A stretch of DNA of 64,000 nt from Arctopsyche grandis. Its lineage: Eukaryota > Arthropoda > Insecta > Trichoptera > Hydropsychidae. The stretch is taken from contig NC_135366.1 in the NCBI RefSeq assembly GCF_051622035.1, forward strand, positions 6,789,001 to 6,853,000, written 5' to 3'. The notes beneath the pieces were generated by a model, which was not told the DNA's origin, made no database searches, and was given only the letters and a program-made list of their open reading frames with translations. Each line of letters starts with the position of its first letter. The first letter of the stretch is position 1. A program made the translations under genes and the position numbers. Positions 1 to 12,074 of the stretch are shown here, piece by piece.

Positions 1-1234
1 TAATGCATCATGTCTCTTGTTTGCTGACGACGTTAAATTATTTTTTGCTGTCAAGGATGAGAGGCAAGCCTCTCTCCTTCAAGCTGATATTAACGCTGTC
101 TTGGAGTTCAGTTCTAGTTTAGGCCTTGAACTTAATTTAAACAAATGTGCAATTATGAGCTATGGACGTGCACATTCACTCTATTGTCACGGATATTCCA
201 TTAGATCCGTCTTGTTGAAGCGTGTGGAATCTATTGTCGATTTGGGTATCACTTTTGATCCTCAGCTCACCTTTCACAACCATATCAAAAAAGTCGCTGA
301 CGTTTCCTTTCGTCGACTTGGATTTGTTTTGAGATATGCAAGATTATTCTCCAATCCTTTGTCTTCTCGCTTGCTTTTCAATTCGCTTGTGAGAAGTAAG
401 CTAGAGTATAATGCGATTGTGTGGAATCCGCATGAAGCAAATTACTCTCTGATGATTGAGAAAGTGCAAAAAGTATTTCTTCGTTTCCTATATAGGAAAG
501 AATATGGGTATTACCCATATCTCTACCCCACTCCTTTCCTTTTGGGCATGCTTGGGTATAATTCCCTTGAACTTCGGAGAAACTTCTCATTAATTCGTTT
601 CGTTCTCCTGCTCTTACGTGGTAATACGTCATGCCCGTTGTTGCTGGAGCAGTTGGGGCTTTATGTCCCTATTCACTATGTGCGTGGTAGACATCATCAT
701 TTGCTGGCTGTACCTCCTGCCCGCACAGTCCTTTTTCGAATGGCTCCTATTCCAAGAGCTATCCGACTTCTTAATGAAATCGTTGCTGCCGAGACTGAAT
801 GTGATATTTTCCACCTTAGTGAGCGTAAATTGTCGGAAATTACTCTAACCCATTTATCTGGTAGTCTGCGCTCATCATTGTTTTCATGATTGATTGTGAT
901 TTATGAGTGAAATTTTGATTAACTCTCTTCCATTTGGGCCTTACAGGGATGTTTTGTATTTGTAGTTGTTTCTTACATATTTATTGAAACTGGCTGTAGG
1001 TGCAAGGCATTCCTTATGCTATTTTTTATTTGATATTTTTACTTTATCTGTTATTATAAATGCTATTTTTTATGTATGTATGGATGTATTTATGTTTATG
1101 TTTAATTGTTATTTTGTTTTTTTTCTTTTTTGTGTTATATTTTTTGACCATTGTTGCGCTTTAGGAATTCCTGTTATGCCACAATGGTCTGTTTAAAATA
1201 AATAAATAATTGAGACTGAAAAAAAAAAAAAAAG
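1..1234 (+). mobile_element. 3' part of a non-LTR retrotransposon (LINE, jockey/CR1-like)
   Basis: The interval starts inside a reverse-transcriptase ORF and continues through about 330 bases of AT-rich 3' UTR. It ends in an AAAT-type repeat (near 1194-1210) followed by an A-run of about 15 bases, the usual 3' end of a LINE copied by target-primed reverse transcription. The 5' part lies outside the window. The ORF is not broken by stops, so the copy looks fairly young. The exact clade cannot be fixed from this fragment. Confidence 0.85.
2..889 (+). CDS. reverse transcriptase C-terminal half of a LINE (partial)
   Basis: This reading frame is open from the left edge of the window. The FADD box near its start (about residues 7-10 of the visible part) is the palm motif C of reverse transcriptases, holding the two catalytic aspartates. 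The following stretch contains a conserved LNxxKC region and the GI.FD..LTF..HI block and 'LVRSKLEYNAIVWNP' thumb region seen in jockey/CR1-type elements. It ends with a stop at 887-889. The first in-frame ATG is not the true start; the ORF enters from upstream. It would copy element RNA at a nicked chromosomal site. Catalytic competence of the full element cannot be judged because the endonuclease and fingers are outside the window. Confidence 0.88.
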   Translation, partial: NASCLLFADDVKLFFAVKDERQASLLQADINAVLEFSSSLGLELNLNKCAIMSYGRAHSLYCHGYSIRSVLLKRVESIVDLGITFDPQLTFHNHIKKVADVSFRRLGFVLRYARLFSNPLSSRLLFNSLVRSKLEYNAIVWNPHEANYSLMIEKVQKVFLRFLYRKEYGYYPYLYPTPFLLGMLGYNSLELRRNFSLIRFVLLLLRGNTSCPLLLEQLGLYVPIHYVRGRHHHLLAVPPARTVLFRMAPIPRAIRLLNEIVAAETECDIFHLSERKLSEITLTHLSGSLRSSLFS

Positions 1235-3430
1235 TAGTTTGTAGCTTAAGAAGTGGTTTACAAAATTTGACCGAAATTGAGAAGTGCCAATTAATCCAAA
1301 TAACAACTCCAAAGTAGACCGGTAGATATGACATGTAAGCGTTTTGCAGATTACAAAAAGTAGAATATGTATCTCATGCGCAATTCATTCTCTAGAATTG
1401 TTCAGAGCAATTTATAAAGTAAATTATGTAGTACATATCTAAGACATCAACAAAATTAAGTAGTTTCAATGAAACTCTCAAGAGCTGAATCTCTAGCAAG
1501 ACGAAAATACAGAAACAAGATTGATTAGTTATTTATCAGAAACGAAATAACTACTGAAACTCCCAAAACAACTATACAATCAAACATAAATCTTCAGTGA
1601 TGAAAAATTAACGAAACAATGAACAAATGCATGAAAAATGAAGGTAAATTTAACATAGGTGATAAATCTACATACATACACTATCTACTGGTTACTGACA
1701 ATGAATAAAATAAAGTATTGAGTAAAGGAATCAACAAGCAAACATGCACGTAAATATGTAGTTATCTGAAATTAATTTCAACAATTAAGATCTCATATCA
1801 CGATTTAAACTGATAGTTACATACGTACATCCATGTAGAACAAATTAAATTTAACAAACATCACATCAATCACGACTTGAACCGTATCTAATCAGAGCAA
1901 AGACTTCATAGTTGAGATACTATGGTGATTATGCAACATATTTTTACGGTACAATATAATTCAAGTACCTCCACAAAAGAAAAGTAGCCGTAATTAAGAT
2001 GACGAAACGCCGAGACTTTGTCAACGAAACTTTGCGTTTAAATTATAACGAGAATAATTCAATTCCCATAAGAATAAAAATATGTTTTATATTTTAAAAC
2101 AAACCTCAGCATGCTTGAGGTCAATTCTGAGGTAAGGACGGGGACTTGTAGAGGCTTCGATTCAACAATGAAAACGCCTCGAGATCCCATTAAAGTCCCA
2201 TTTCGCGGTAACAATGCATTTTCACCGTAGATCCTGTTCACGGTTGATTTAAGGCGCACGTTTTTTTGTTCTTTTTGTCTTTTTTTTTTTTTTTGTAGTA
2301 TTCTTTGAGATTTTGAAACGAAAGAGCGTTTACCTTTAGCAGTCCTTCGGAAAATGTAATGGTTCGGTGGTTGCTGTCTCAAAGTCGACAATGTTGAATT
2401 TTGAACGGGTTGGCGAATTAACAGTTGCGACATTGCACAAAAAAACAGTTTTTGAATACGACGTAATTGCGAAATTTAACAAGGATAAGGTGTCTATTAT
2501 ACGGAGTGATTCACAGTTCATTAAACATATTATGAGGGTTGTGGGAGTGGTCTTTATGGACAAATATGGGTGCGGATATTATACACTATCACGTCATACA
2601 CGTAAAAATATTAAATAAATAAATTGAAATTTGATTTCATCAACTTCATCTTTAACAATTCACAACATGTCCATTTCAAGCTATGTAATTTTTCTTGGTT
2701 TACAATTACAATTCACAACATGTCCATTTCAAGCTAATTTATTGCCTGCATTCAATGTATTAACATACTATTGCCAATTATTTTAATAGTATTAACATAC
2801 TATACCATTGCCTGCATTCAATATATAAACATTCATTGCCTTCATTTTAAATGACATACTCGTCAGTGATAAAATTATGACAATTTGATGTACTCGAATA
2901 AAAATTCATATAAAATTACAACGTTATTTAACCGTTACTTATAGAAAGATGAATTGAAAATGATCAAATTATTTTGATATGCATACATATATGACAAAAG
3001 AAAATATCAAAATTTCCCATTTATTCATTAGATTTGCATTTCGATCTGTGAAAGTAGTCTAATACTTGACATTATGTATACTTCAATCAATCAAAAATGA
3101 AACTGGTTAAATTGCAGTGCACTCAAAATTTGAAGCGCAGTGTGCTCTCTATGCTATATATTATATTTATTTATGTACATATATAAAACGAGAAGAGGTA
3201 GAAAGCGAAATATTATATATGGGGTGAAAATTGTGACGAAGATAGACATCACAGAGAAAATATTGAGATGGTAATGAGCTAAAAAGTTGGACGGCAAAGA
3301 AGCTTGAATGGTGCCCAAGATAATTAAAGCAGATTAATTAGGAGTTTGGGCTAATGAAGTAAAAAAGTTTGGAGTAAAACAAATACATACATATATAGAA
3401 AAAGTTAAGTAAGTATATTTTCACTTGAAA
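1235..3430. other. AT-rich stretch without recognisable gene; short direct repeats
   Basis: I see no host exon here. Two near-identical 26-base copies occur at about 2657-2682 and 2710-2735, and a second short repeat (ATTGCCTGCATTCAAT) occurs near 2741 and 2807. An ORF of 124 codons on the minus strand (2059-2433) is rich in Lys/Arg from A-runs and shows no domain. Confidence 0.5.
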
Positions 3431-3439
3431 TATGCTTTC

Positions 3440-3615
3440 ACTGTAACATACATATACATAAGAATTAGCGAGACAACAATCATATACTTTGGTGACATAG
3501 TAGGTAGGATGGTTTTCGCCAATTTGATGTAGGAACCGATTAAAAAAAAAATGGCAAACTCTAATAGGAAACGATCGACTTGGAATAACAAAAATCTAAG
3601 TCCGACCAGCAGCAT
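3440..3615 (-). repeat. tRNA-derived SINE, 5'-truncated copy
   Basis: On the minus strand this carries the body of the SINE found many times in this window: the block 'GACTTGGATTTTTGTTATTCC', the GATCGTTTCCTATTAGAGTT block and the 'ATCCTACCTACTATGTCACC' tail, in the same order. The tRNA-like head is missing. Confidence 0.65.
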
Positions 3616-3649
3616 ATAATATTATAGAAAATTAGCGAGACATCTATTT

Positions 3650-3930
3650 TATACATAAAAAATTTTGGAAATCATATTCAAATAGTGGTGACATAGTGGG
3701 CAGGGTGGTTGTTTACAATTTGATGGAAGAACCACTTCAACAATGAAATCATATAAATTGATAAACTTCAACTTCGAGTCACAAATATCCAAGTATGACC
3801 AGCAGAATTAAAGACAATACTTAGAATAAATTCTTTTCAATCAAAGTCAGCTCACGGGATCGAACCCGGCGACCTCTCGATGCTTAATATCAACGCAACC
3901 TCCGAATCACGTTGCTGGCTGGTAATAAAA
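3650..3930 (-). repeat. tRNA-derived SINE, near full length
   Basis: Read on the minus strand, it starts with a tRNA-like head: CCAGCAACGTG..., a probable A box near 3910, and a perfect B-box core GGTTCGATCCC near 3855-3865. The shared SINE body follows (GACTTGGATATTTGTGACTC-like, GATCGTTTCC-like, then TGATTTCATTGTTGAAG-like) and an AT-rich tail. Transcription would be by RNA polymerase III, and mobilisation by a partner LINE. Confidence 0.75.
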
Positions 3931-4543
3931 AAAAAAGTAATTTAAATAAATTTCTAAATCTCAATTATGACCATCTTTTCGCAAGACGATCTGCCATTAC
4001 AATCCGTAATCTAAACAGTGAATCATTCCGTACAAAAAACGATAAAATTACACAAGGATAAAGTCACTCGCTGTCTGCCAGAGTCTTTTTCGTATGCAGT
4101 GTGCGAATTTCAACGTCATCGTGTCGAATAAATAACTACAAATAAACAAGTACGATTCCGATTCAATGTACGTACGCACTGAAAGAAACAGTACTTCACT
4201 TTCACGCGTGTCATTCATGTTGGATTTTTTTTTGGCTTATCGCTCAAACGGATTATACGCAACATGACGTTCGCATGTTGGAAATAGTCAAACGAACAGT
4301 TTAGAAAACGACCGACATTCGAATCGTCAAAAAAGCGAAGTGTAAACAGAGGAAAAAAGTCGTTTAATTGAGCACGCGTCTGTCTGGTAGCCGATGATTG
4401 CATTATCATTTATGCGAGACGATGACGCGTTTGCGCAATTTCGATTTAGCGCGTCAGTTAGTCTGGTTTGTCAAACGTTTAGGCCGATATGGCTATCGGG
4501 GAAAATCGGTAATCGCTGTGCAGAAAATTTATTATGAATGTAA

Positions 4544-4889
4544 TCTAATATATAATTTCGAAAGAGACTTTCTATGCATGTATGTAACCTTCGTTCGTTG
4601 GTTCGTAGACGACACATTCGATTTATTTTTTTTCGATTCATAGGCACTGAATCGATTTTTTTCGATTCAAAGGATTCGACGTCCCCGGGGGCGAAGGCGC
4701 CGGATTCTGGTATACATATAATTTCGAAAGAGACAGTATATATGTTTGTTTGTTCGTGACAGTCAATTTAATAAAAAAAAACAAATGAGTATTCAAATAA
4801 ATTTATATAAAATAAAACTATTCAAATAAATTTAATACAATGCTAAGCGGTTTATATTACAAATACCGAGCGAAGCCGGGTAAAACCAG
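4544..4889 (+). mobile_element. degenerate non-autonomous Helitron
   Basis: It starts with TCTAATATATAATTTCGAAA, the common insect Helitron 5' end type (TC start, AT-rich, then CGAAAG.GAC). It ends with CCGAGCGAAGCCGGG followed by TAAAACCAG|T, which resembles the 3' GC-rich stem and CTRR-T end. Flanking bases are A and T, as expected. A second copy of the 5'-like segment (about 4718-4740) suggests internal duplication. No Rep/helicase coding remains. Confidence 0.5.
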
Positions 4890-5004
4890 TATTTAAAATA
4901 AAATATTCTTATATATTATACATATGTACTAAAAAACGAGTACCCAGAAGTCCTCGCATGACAGCAGTGTTAAATTTTAAGTTTTAAATGCATAAAAATA
5001 ATAT

Positions 5005-5559
5005 TTCACCCTTAGAGTGCTGACGTCTTTTCTGTTGAAAGTCCGTCACGCTGAAAATTTCGCCAACATTTCCAACTAGAATTATTTAGAAATCCAATAG
5101 AAAGCAGTTATAAAAATTGCAGCTAATCCAAACAAACCCTAGATAACTACCGCCGAGAATTTTGAGTTTTGTAAAGGTGTGTTTAAACTCTCTAATATAT
5201 CTTGCCACAATATAAAATAAACAAAAAAAGTCTATTAATTAATGTATTTTTCCAAAATTAGTTCAATCTTCTTCATTGTTGTTAAAATGTAATGCTCACA
5301 ATCTTAAATGCCAAGCCACAATCTAAAATACTCATCAATTAGGGATTTCCATCGAGAAATTTTGCTATGGATATAAACTCAGAAATTCCGGTCTAAACCA
5401 ATCTTTATAAACAATGACACGGATTGCACGACCCATGTTAAATGCATTTATTTTCAATGCTACCTGGAAACGCTTGGCGGGTAGTATTCTTGTTTATTTC
5501 AGGCTCATGGAATTGTTGGCAAAACGCCGATCGGCGTTGGTCAGCATTCAAAGGGTTAA
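5005..5559 (+). mobile_element. TTAA MITE, piggyBac-like family A, copy 1
   Basis: Terminal inverted repeats: left CCCTTAGAGTGCTGACG (from 5009), right GTCAGCATTCAAAGGG (to 5555). They are flanked by TTCA (a mutated TTAA) on the left and TTAA on the right. Length is about 547 bp. Two more copies with the same ends and interior occur at 27981-28854 and 44872-45437. No coding capacity. CCC...GGG ends with TTAA target sites are typical of piggyBac. Confidence 0.8.
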
Positions 5560-5654
5560 CATGCTTTTATGGGTAGATTCTGTCTTTGCTCCAACTCATA
5601 CCTCACTAGCAGAATATACATATGTACTAGTGATTAGCATATAATTATTTGAAC

Positions 5655-5785
5655 AAAGTGGTCACTGGTTTCTGCTGGTCAGGACCTTGGATTTGGGACT
5701 CCAGGTCGATCGTTTCCTCAGAATTTGCGAATTTATCTTATTTTCATTGAAACGTTTCCAACAAATTGGTAATCTTATGTACATA
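5655..5785 (+). repeat. SINE body fragment
   Basis: It contains the sequence TGCTGGTCAGGACCTTGGAT, then CTCCAGGTCGATCGTTTCCT and TTTTCATTGAAACGTTTCCA, matching the body of the local tRNA-derived SINE. The tRNA head is missing because the copy directly follows MITE-flanking DNA. Confidence 0.6.
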
Positions 5786-5787
5786 AG

Positions 5788-5920
5788 TTTGACAGTGGTT
5801 GATTACGGCGATTCCCATATTTGACATGAACATTGTCATGAAAACGCGCCCATTCACAGCTGGAGTCTACTTAAGAACGCCGTGCCGTACAATTCTTTGT
5901 GTCTGCGCCTTATTTCACAT
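5788..5920 (+). repeat. dispersed repeat, copy 1 (second copy inverted at 34150-34320)
   Basis: The blocks GACAGTGGTTGATTACGGCG, TTGTCATGAAAACGCGCCCA and CAGCTGGAGTCTACTTAAGA recur as reverse complement near 34150-34320 inside the windbeutel intron. I cannot assign a class. Confidence 0.5.
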
Positions 5921-6051
5921 TGGATTTATATAGGTAGTTAAAATCTACATATATGAAATTATGTAGATTTTAATTATGCAAATTAAGAATAATCCATTAA
6001 AAAAAATCGTGAAATATAAATACTAACTGGTATGCATCATATAATATGATA

Positions 6052-6267
6052 CGAGCCGTTATATTTCAAAGTGGCGGAAGTCCAATTTGAAGTTCAAAAA
6101 CACTTTCTGTTTGATTTAGTTCACAAATTGTTTTCACTTTTAATTCGATATGTCCAGAATCTCGGAAAATCAGAATAAACGTATTGCAGGCCACCAGTAT
6201 TTTTTAGTATTGTTAAACTCAAAAAATAATTTATTCATTTTATGCCACTTTCAAATATGACGGCTCA
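6052..6267 (+). mobile_element. Tc1/mariner-like MITE with TA target site, copy 1
   Basis: Inverted ends: CGAGCCGTTATATTTCAAAG on the left and CTTTCAAATATGACGGCTCA on the right, bounded by TA on both sides (6050-6051, 6268-6269). Length 216 bp, non-coding. A second, inverted copy lies at about 21371-21626. Confidence 0.7.
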
Positions 6268-8732
6268 TATACATATAAACATACGTACATACATATATGT
6301 AAATGAACTTTATTCTAAATCTATTGAAACGTTTCTCCCAATCATCTTCTTATCAAATGTTCAGGCACACACTTTTCTCTGTATTCAAATGTAAATTTAG
6401 CCCCTTGAACTGTGATTCAATTTGACGATAAAACAATAACTATCAATATAATATAATAATCTAGTTCAGATACAAAAAAGTAAGAATATTTTGAATGCTT
6501 TACATACTTTATATGATAGTTGATCGTTGCATATATGTATGTATGACCTTTTTGCTGAGCATTTGCATTATTGCATCACATTGTTATTCAACGCCACTCA
6601 AATGGAAAATTTCACCGTGCAAATTGCTCAAGGATATGTCACTAAATAAATATAATAAAATGTGTGTCAAAGTAATTACATTTTACTAGTATTAATGAAT
6701 AAAAAAATACTACCTCATAATGAACTCGCCTGCTAATTCACATTTAATGAATTCAAACCTACGGACGCCTTAATCATTTGATTACATTAAACAGACGATT
6801 CCATTGAGTGACAATTTTTATACAAAAATTGAAACGACGAGCCATCCGAACATTGTAAAATAAAACTTGTTTTCATTGAACCGGTCAAGTTTGCCGATTA
6901 TATTGGCTACAAATTTATAACTTTGCCATTTCAGACTCATGTTAAAGCGAAAATATGGCCGTGAATTTACACAAGAAAATTTAATAAAATATTTACATAC
7001 ATAGAACGGATCAATGGGCTTTTTCGTAAATTAAGGTATACTGTAAAATATTTGTGTATTTAACATATTGAAGATTTTTCGCTGACACGAAACATGACAC
7101 TTGTTTCATTTTTGAATAAGTACTTATATATGTAGCACAATATCAAGGCATTAACAAATAACGTTCGATGCTACATACATATATATGTACCTATATATGC
7201 ATCAGTGGCGTGCCGTCATTGGACTATAGGGACTAGGCTAGTCCCCTAAAAGCAATCAAATCATTATCCATATTGATATTGTTCACTCGGATTAGTGAAG
7301 TTCAGATACCGGAATTGGGCCTACCTGAGGTAGTGGTAGTGGATTGTTATGGGATGGTTCGCCGCGTCGTTCGCTTGCACGGACTCGCTGTCTCAATTTT
7401 GTTGCCTTCGCGGTACTGGCGAATTGTTATGTATAGGCGTACCGTTGAAGATATTTTTTTTTATTTTGACTAAGAATATTCTGATTTGTGACTATCAAAC
7501 ATCATTTTGAACAATTTTTTTTTTTAGTACAAATATGACAATGGACTTGGCTAGCGAAACGATTCCTTCAGAACAAATCAGTGCGGAGCACGCGGAAGCA
7601 AATAATGATTGTACGAAATCATTCATAAGATTAAGTTTGGAATACAAATAAGATGTTATTAAGAAATGTAGGCTACTTAGGATATTTCTGTTTTGCACAA
7701 AAATGAAATATTATACGCGTCACTTCAAGATGGATTATTATAATTAATAAAATAAAATATATTCTTTTGTCCATATCTAGTAACCTGTTTTAAAAGTCAC
7801 GAGTGTGTATTGATTTTTTTTAAATAGATAGTTTGCAAATGTATAAACAATCTTATAATCGGACGTCGAAGAGCATCGATGCTTTACCGCTGTGTTTCTT
7901 TCTATTTTGACGTGATATTTTACGACCGTTTTGATACTGATGAGTCATTTACCGTATTTGCATGCATAAATGCACTCTGGCCGATTCGGCCCGGTTGACC
8001 CCCCTAGAGCGAATAGAGAGCGGAAATCCTATCGATTCTATCGACTTATCCAGCTGCATTTGTACAAAAAAAAAGCTTTTAAGGCAAATACTGACCAAAA
8101 TATGTATAGTATAAAGAACGACTTCATAAAAAAGAAGATTTCCTAGAAGATAATCAAATATGGTCAAACTTTTTTTCATTGGTAATTTAAGATTTTCGGA
8201 ACGAAAGAGAGGTCAGAGTCGGACCAATTCCGGTCAGTTACCTTTGTCATGGTTAGATCTGTATAACGAAAAGGTTTGCCCTTACATAATATAATACTGC
8301 TAATACTGACTGATTCAACTTCTATCTATTAACCACGATTCAGCCGTTACTTTGACCTTAACGGACGTTGCGATAAAATCAGCACTTGATCATTTTATAA
8401 GACATTCGCACAGCGTTACAGTGAAGAATTTTTAGATTGCAAAACCTTGAATTGACCGCCAGAAAGAGCTCATTGTCCCCGCTGATTCACCAACTAACTA
8501 CCAACCTTGAACCGCAAACTGAACGGTTCATTCGCAAAACCAAACGAAAGTGACATACCCTCCTCTCGATTTCCCCAAACATAATTTCGGTCAAGACCCC
8601 ATGGCAAGACCACCATTGGACAAAGCCAACAAAGATCTCCGGCACTATTGAGAGCACTTAGGTAATAAATGCCCAACGGGCACAGTCAAGTGACTCAGAT
8701 CAATAGACTGATGACGTAATGGCGATTGGCCA

Positions 8733-8751
8733 CCGGTTTAACCGGTTCGAT
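8733..8751. promoter_or_regulatory. possible Grainyhead-type double site
   Basis: The sequence ACCGGTTTAACCGGTT holds two ACCGGTT blocks. The AACCGGTT core is the known binding motif of Grainyhead/CP2 factors in insects. It lies in a less AT-rich part of a long gene-free stretch. Function is only inferred. Confidence 0.25.
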
Positions 8752-9543
8752 GTCGAGGCAAAGTATGTATGGCCACTATGAAAGTGGATGCGCGAAATTG
8801 GTCCGTCTCGAGAGTATCGTTCATGGTCTCTCACAGCGTCGTAAGTTACGCCTTGGGGTAAGTATGTATGTATGCATAAAAAAATAGTTCACCGGTTAGC
8901 ATTTCGAGTCGTGCTCGCCTAATAATTAAAAAAAAAATCGATCCAAATGGCGTATTATTGCTTATTCGGGCCAAGGTGTATCGTTCACCCCCCCAGGGTT
9001 AAAATTTTTCGACCGCAAAACTACCCCAATTGACGCATTTCCCGCGGTTACCTTCTCGAAGGTGGATGTCGTTGAACTTCTTATCGCAATAACCTTTACA
9101 CAAATATTTTTTATGTGTGTATTAAATTTCGCGTGTTCGTCTGAAATGTCTGATATTTTCTTTGCGAGTGTGTCGCATTTTTGTAATTAAGTCTTGAGGG
9201 TGATTTATGACGGTGATTATAAAATAATAATTTTTTTTTTTGAGTTAAATTATTCCTACGGCTGAATGAATCTTTAAAATTTTGATTAGAGTTCGTTGAT
9301 ATCAAGGTGTTGAAGGGTTGTTTTAATTTGATAAAAAGTTATTTATATTTTTCAAAAAAACTTTTCAATACACATTTAGAAATTGTATGGAATATAATAT
9401 TAAATTTCAAAAGTATTTCCAAGGAGGTGGATATTTTGTAATTTTATTTAAATGTATGCTAATAATAATTGAAACTTTATAATAATTGATGTTTTAAAAA
9501 TTATTCAAGGTCTTTTTAATGCAAATTTAAAAATAACAGATTT

Positions 9544-9582
9544 CCATGTAAATATCCTACTGTATGTAGGATATTTACATGG
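9544..9582. repeat. perfect 17-bp hairpin
   Basis: CCATGTAAATATCCTAC is followed by TGTAT and then the exact reverse complement of the first 17 bases. No terminator-like T-run follows. It is probably the joined ends or the centre of a lost foldback element. Confidence 0.7.
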
Positions 9583-11052
9583 ACAAGTATATCATACAAT
9601 ATTAATAACATATACTAACTAAATTTGATTTTAATGAGTATCCAAATACAGCCAGCAGTGATGAACATATGAATTCGTATTTTAAAGAAAATTAAATTAT
9701 TTTTTTGAATCCAAAGTCCCCGAACCGGTCCAAAAACTATGCTAGTGAATTACACTGCGACTAATATTAAAAGAAAACCACTTCTGTTGATTGGCAGTTT
9801 TTCACCGATTTCCAAAAAAACTTTTGTATTATCTACGTCTTCTGAAAATCATCTAGATATGTATATATCTACGTAAGAATACCGTGAGTAGAAAAGTCCG
9901 TGCACTATATGCCGCCCCTTAGGTGCAGTACAAAAAAGCTGCCCTTATTATAAACATGACACAAATGATTTTTTTATTTATAAATATAATACCATAGAGA
10001 GATTTTTTATGATTATTTATCTCTAGTCTATTCTGCTGGTTAAATTAAATATAAACTTGTCCCCACAACGTAACAAATGTAATATTTATTTAGATGCCCA
10101 AATTCTACTGAGAATGAAAGTATCATTTATTTTATTAAAATTTAAACCGATATATGTACATACATACAGACCGACCAGATAAGGGCAAAATTGTGAAACA
10201 GACATCCAGAACAATCTGTGGCATCATTCAAATACAAGATACGCCTGTCAAACTATACTCGATGCTAATTGCAAGCCATGAATTAGACTAACACACACTA
10301 TTTTGTCACGCCATTTGTTTTTGTCTAGAAACTAATTGCAACTTTAATTCTACCTTCGACTAAAAAGCGTTTGCTTTAAAAAAAAAACAATCAAAAACTA
10401 AATAATAAATATAAAACAACCGGAAAAACTTTCGCCTGAACGATAATTAGCTTAAAATGGCCACCGCTACAATTAGTCATATGTAAAAATAACACTACGA
10501 CTTCCCAAATTGCCAATTATGAAAATCGCTTCACACGTATGTACGCCAGTCATTTGACGCTCGATTAACAATATGTATTTTTTGCATCGCTCTTAATAAT
10601 AAATTAACGATAAACAAAATTCAACTCGCATACGATTGGACACGTAGAAAGTTGTGACCAACTCACTATGCTATTATTATCGCAAAATGGATCCATCGCC
10701 AACGATATGTGCTAAACAAGCAAATAACGAATCATTTTCGATCCATAGAAATGCTAATGCTGATTTTTTCCGACTATGTCTAGCGTGTAAAGGATTTGAA
10801 ATGTACCGTTCGGTCACGCTACCGTCTACAATATTAGGTCACGTGAATATAATACAATATTTATATGTTGAGAGCATCTGCCTTCTAATGGCATCTATGT
10901 ATTACATATGCTGCGGTCTGAAATTCAATTTTGTGACGTACGGTCGTTGGAAAGTGCACCTGGTGGTTTACGTGCCATAAAATAGGGGATGAATTTAAAA
11001 CGCAAATTGGCTCAATAATGGACTAAATGCATCGGAGTGTTTCAAAATGCTA

Positions 11053-12070
11053 CTATAGCGTGTACTCTATCAGTTTTTGAAATAAATTCAATCGGTTTAT
11101 GTAAACGATCTCCAACAGAAATGCAACGGTAAAAACACTCAGATATGTACATAGAGCACACGACCATAGAAAAATGCAACACTCCAATAAAAACGCCCGT
11201 GTAGAGCACATGCTAATAAATAAACGCCAAAATAGTACACAATGTTGTTGAAAGTACCATTTAGATCCATGCCATAACATAAACATGTACGGAGATAGCA
11301 TGATATAAAACAGAAATGTATGTATGTGTAGAGTATACTCTATAGAAGAAGACATTACGTATATCGATCGCAATTTATAGCAAGAAGCACTGCAATAAAG
11401 TTAAATTTACTACATATTTACATGAATATATTATAGAGAATAGGTATTTTGAGCTTTTTCCGATTATGCCTCAAACAGTAAAATATGACAATAGTATTAC
11501 TACTAACAAAAAAATGTGTAAAATAGAACATGAACCACGGATCAGAAACTATTAAAATATATAAGAACTATACAAATGTGTTGTGAACATAATAGACATA
11601 CATACATATATACAATAAAAAGCTTTTGAAAATCAAGAAAAAAGCAAAATTTCACGTATGGAGTAAGTCAAAGTACAAACGAATATATGTATAGAGCATA
11701 CGCCATTAAACAAGCGAGAGCTAAAAGCACACTCTATACTTTGGCAAAAATTAAAGCATATAATGCATATTGCGTTAAAGTATATGAAAGCAATAGAGCA
11801 CATATTCCTATTATAGACAAACGTTTGCATACAATAATGATAATGGTACGATCATATAGTTAGTATTAAGCCTACAATACAATGCAACAGAACAGAGTGT
11901 ATTTAAAAAAGCACATAAATTAAAATTCACGATATAATATACAAATTTACACATGCTATAATCTTTTTCATCGTAGAAGTGTAATACATATGTATATGTA
12001 TGCTAATAAAGAAACCCGAGCCTAGAGCATACTCTATAGTTAAAATTAGTGCATAGAGCGCACGCTATAG
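11053..12070. repeat. cluster of a dispersed palindromic motif (ATAGAG..YR..CTATAG type)
   Basis: About nine related sites occur within 1 kb: near 11053-11070 (inverted), 11151, 11202, 11329-11345, 11691, 11731 (inverted), 11793, 12022-12039 and 12052-12070. The clearest forms are TAGAGTATACTCTATAG and TAGAGCATACTCTATAG, both close to perfect palindromes. They are single sites in otherwise unrelated AT-rich sequence, not a simple tandem array. Confidence 0.55.
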
Positions 12071-12074
12071 TTTA

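Larger units (their letters stand above)
6270..11050. other. AT-rich DNA without recognisable gene
   Basis: No coding exon recognised. It holds a fragment at about 7203-7445 that begins CAGTGGCGTGCCGTCA, like hAT-type MITE ends. There is a less AT-rich stretch at about 8180-9100 without repeats that I recognise, and a perfect hairpin at 9544-9582. The many 60-70 codon ORFs here show no domain. Confidence 0.45.

Noticed and set aside
2059-2433. 124-codon minus-strand ORF
   Set aside because: Composition driven by A/T-runs (poly-Lys), no domain and no splice or promoter context.
7273-7473. 66-codon ORF
   Set aside because: Lies inside a probable hAT-type fragment (CAGTGGCGTGCC start near 7205); no domain.
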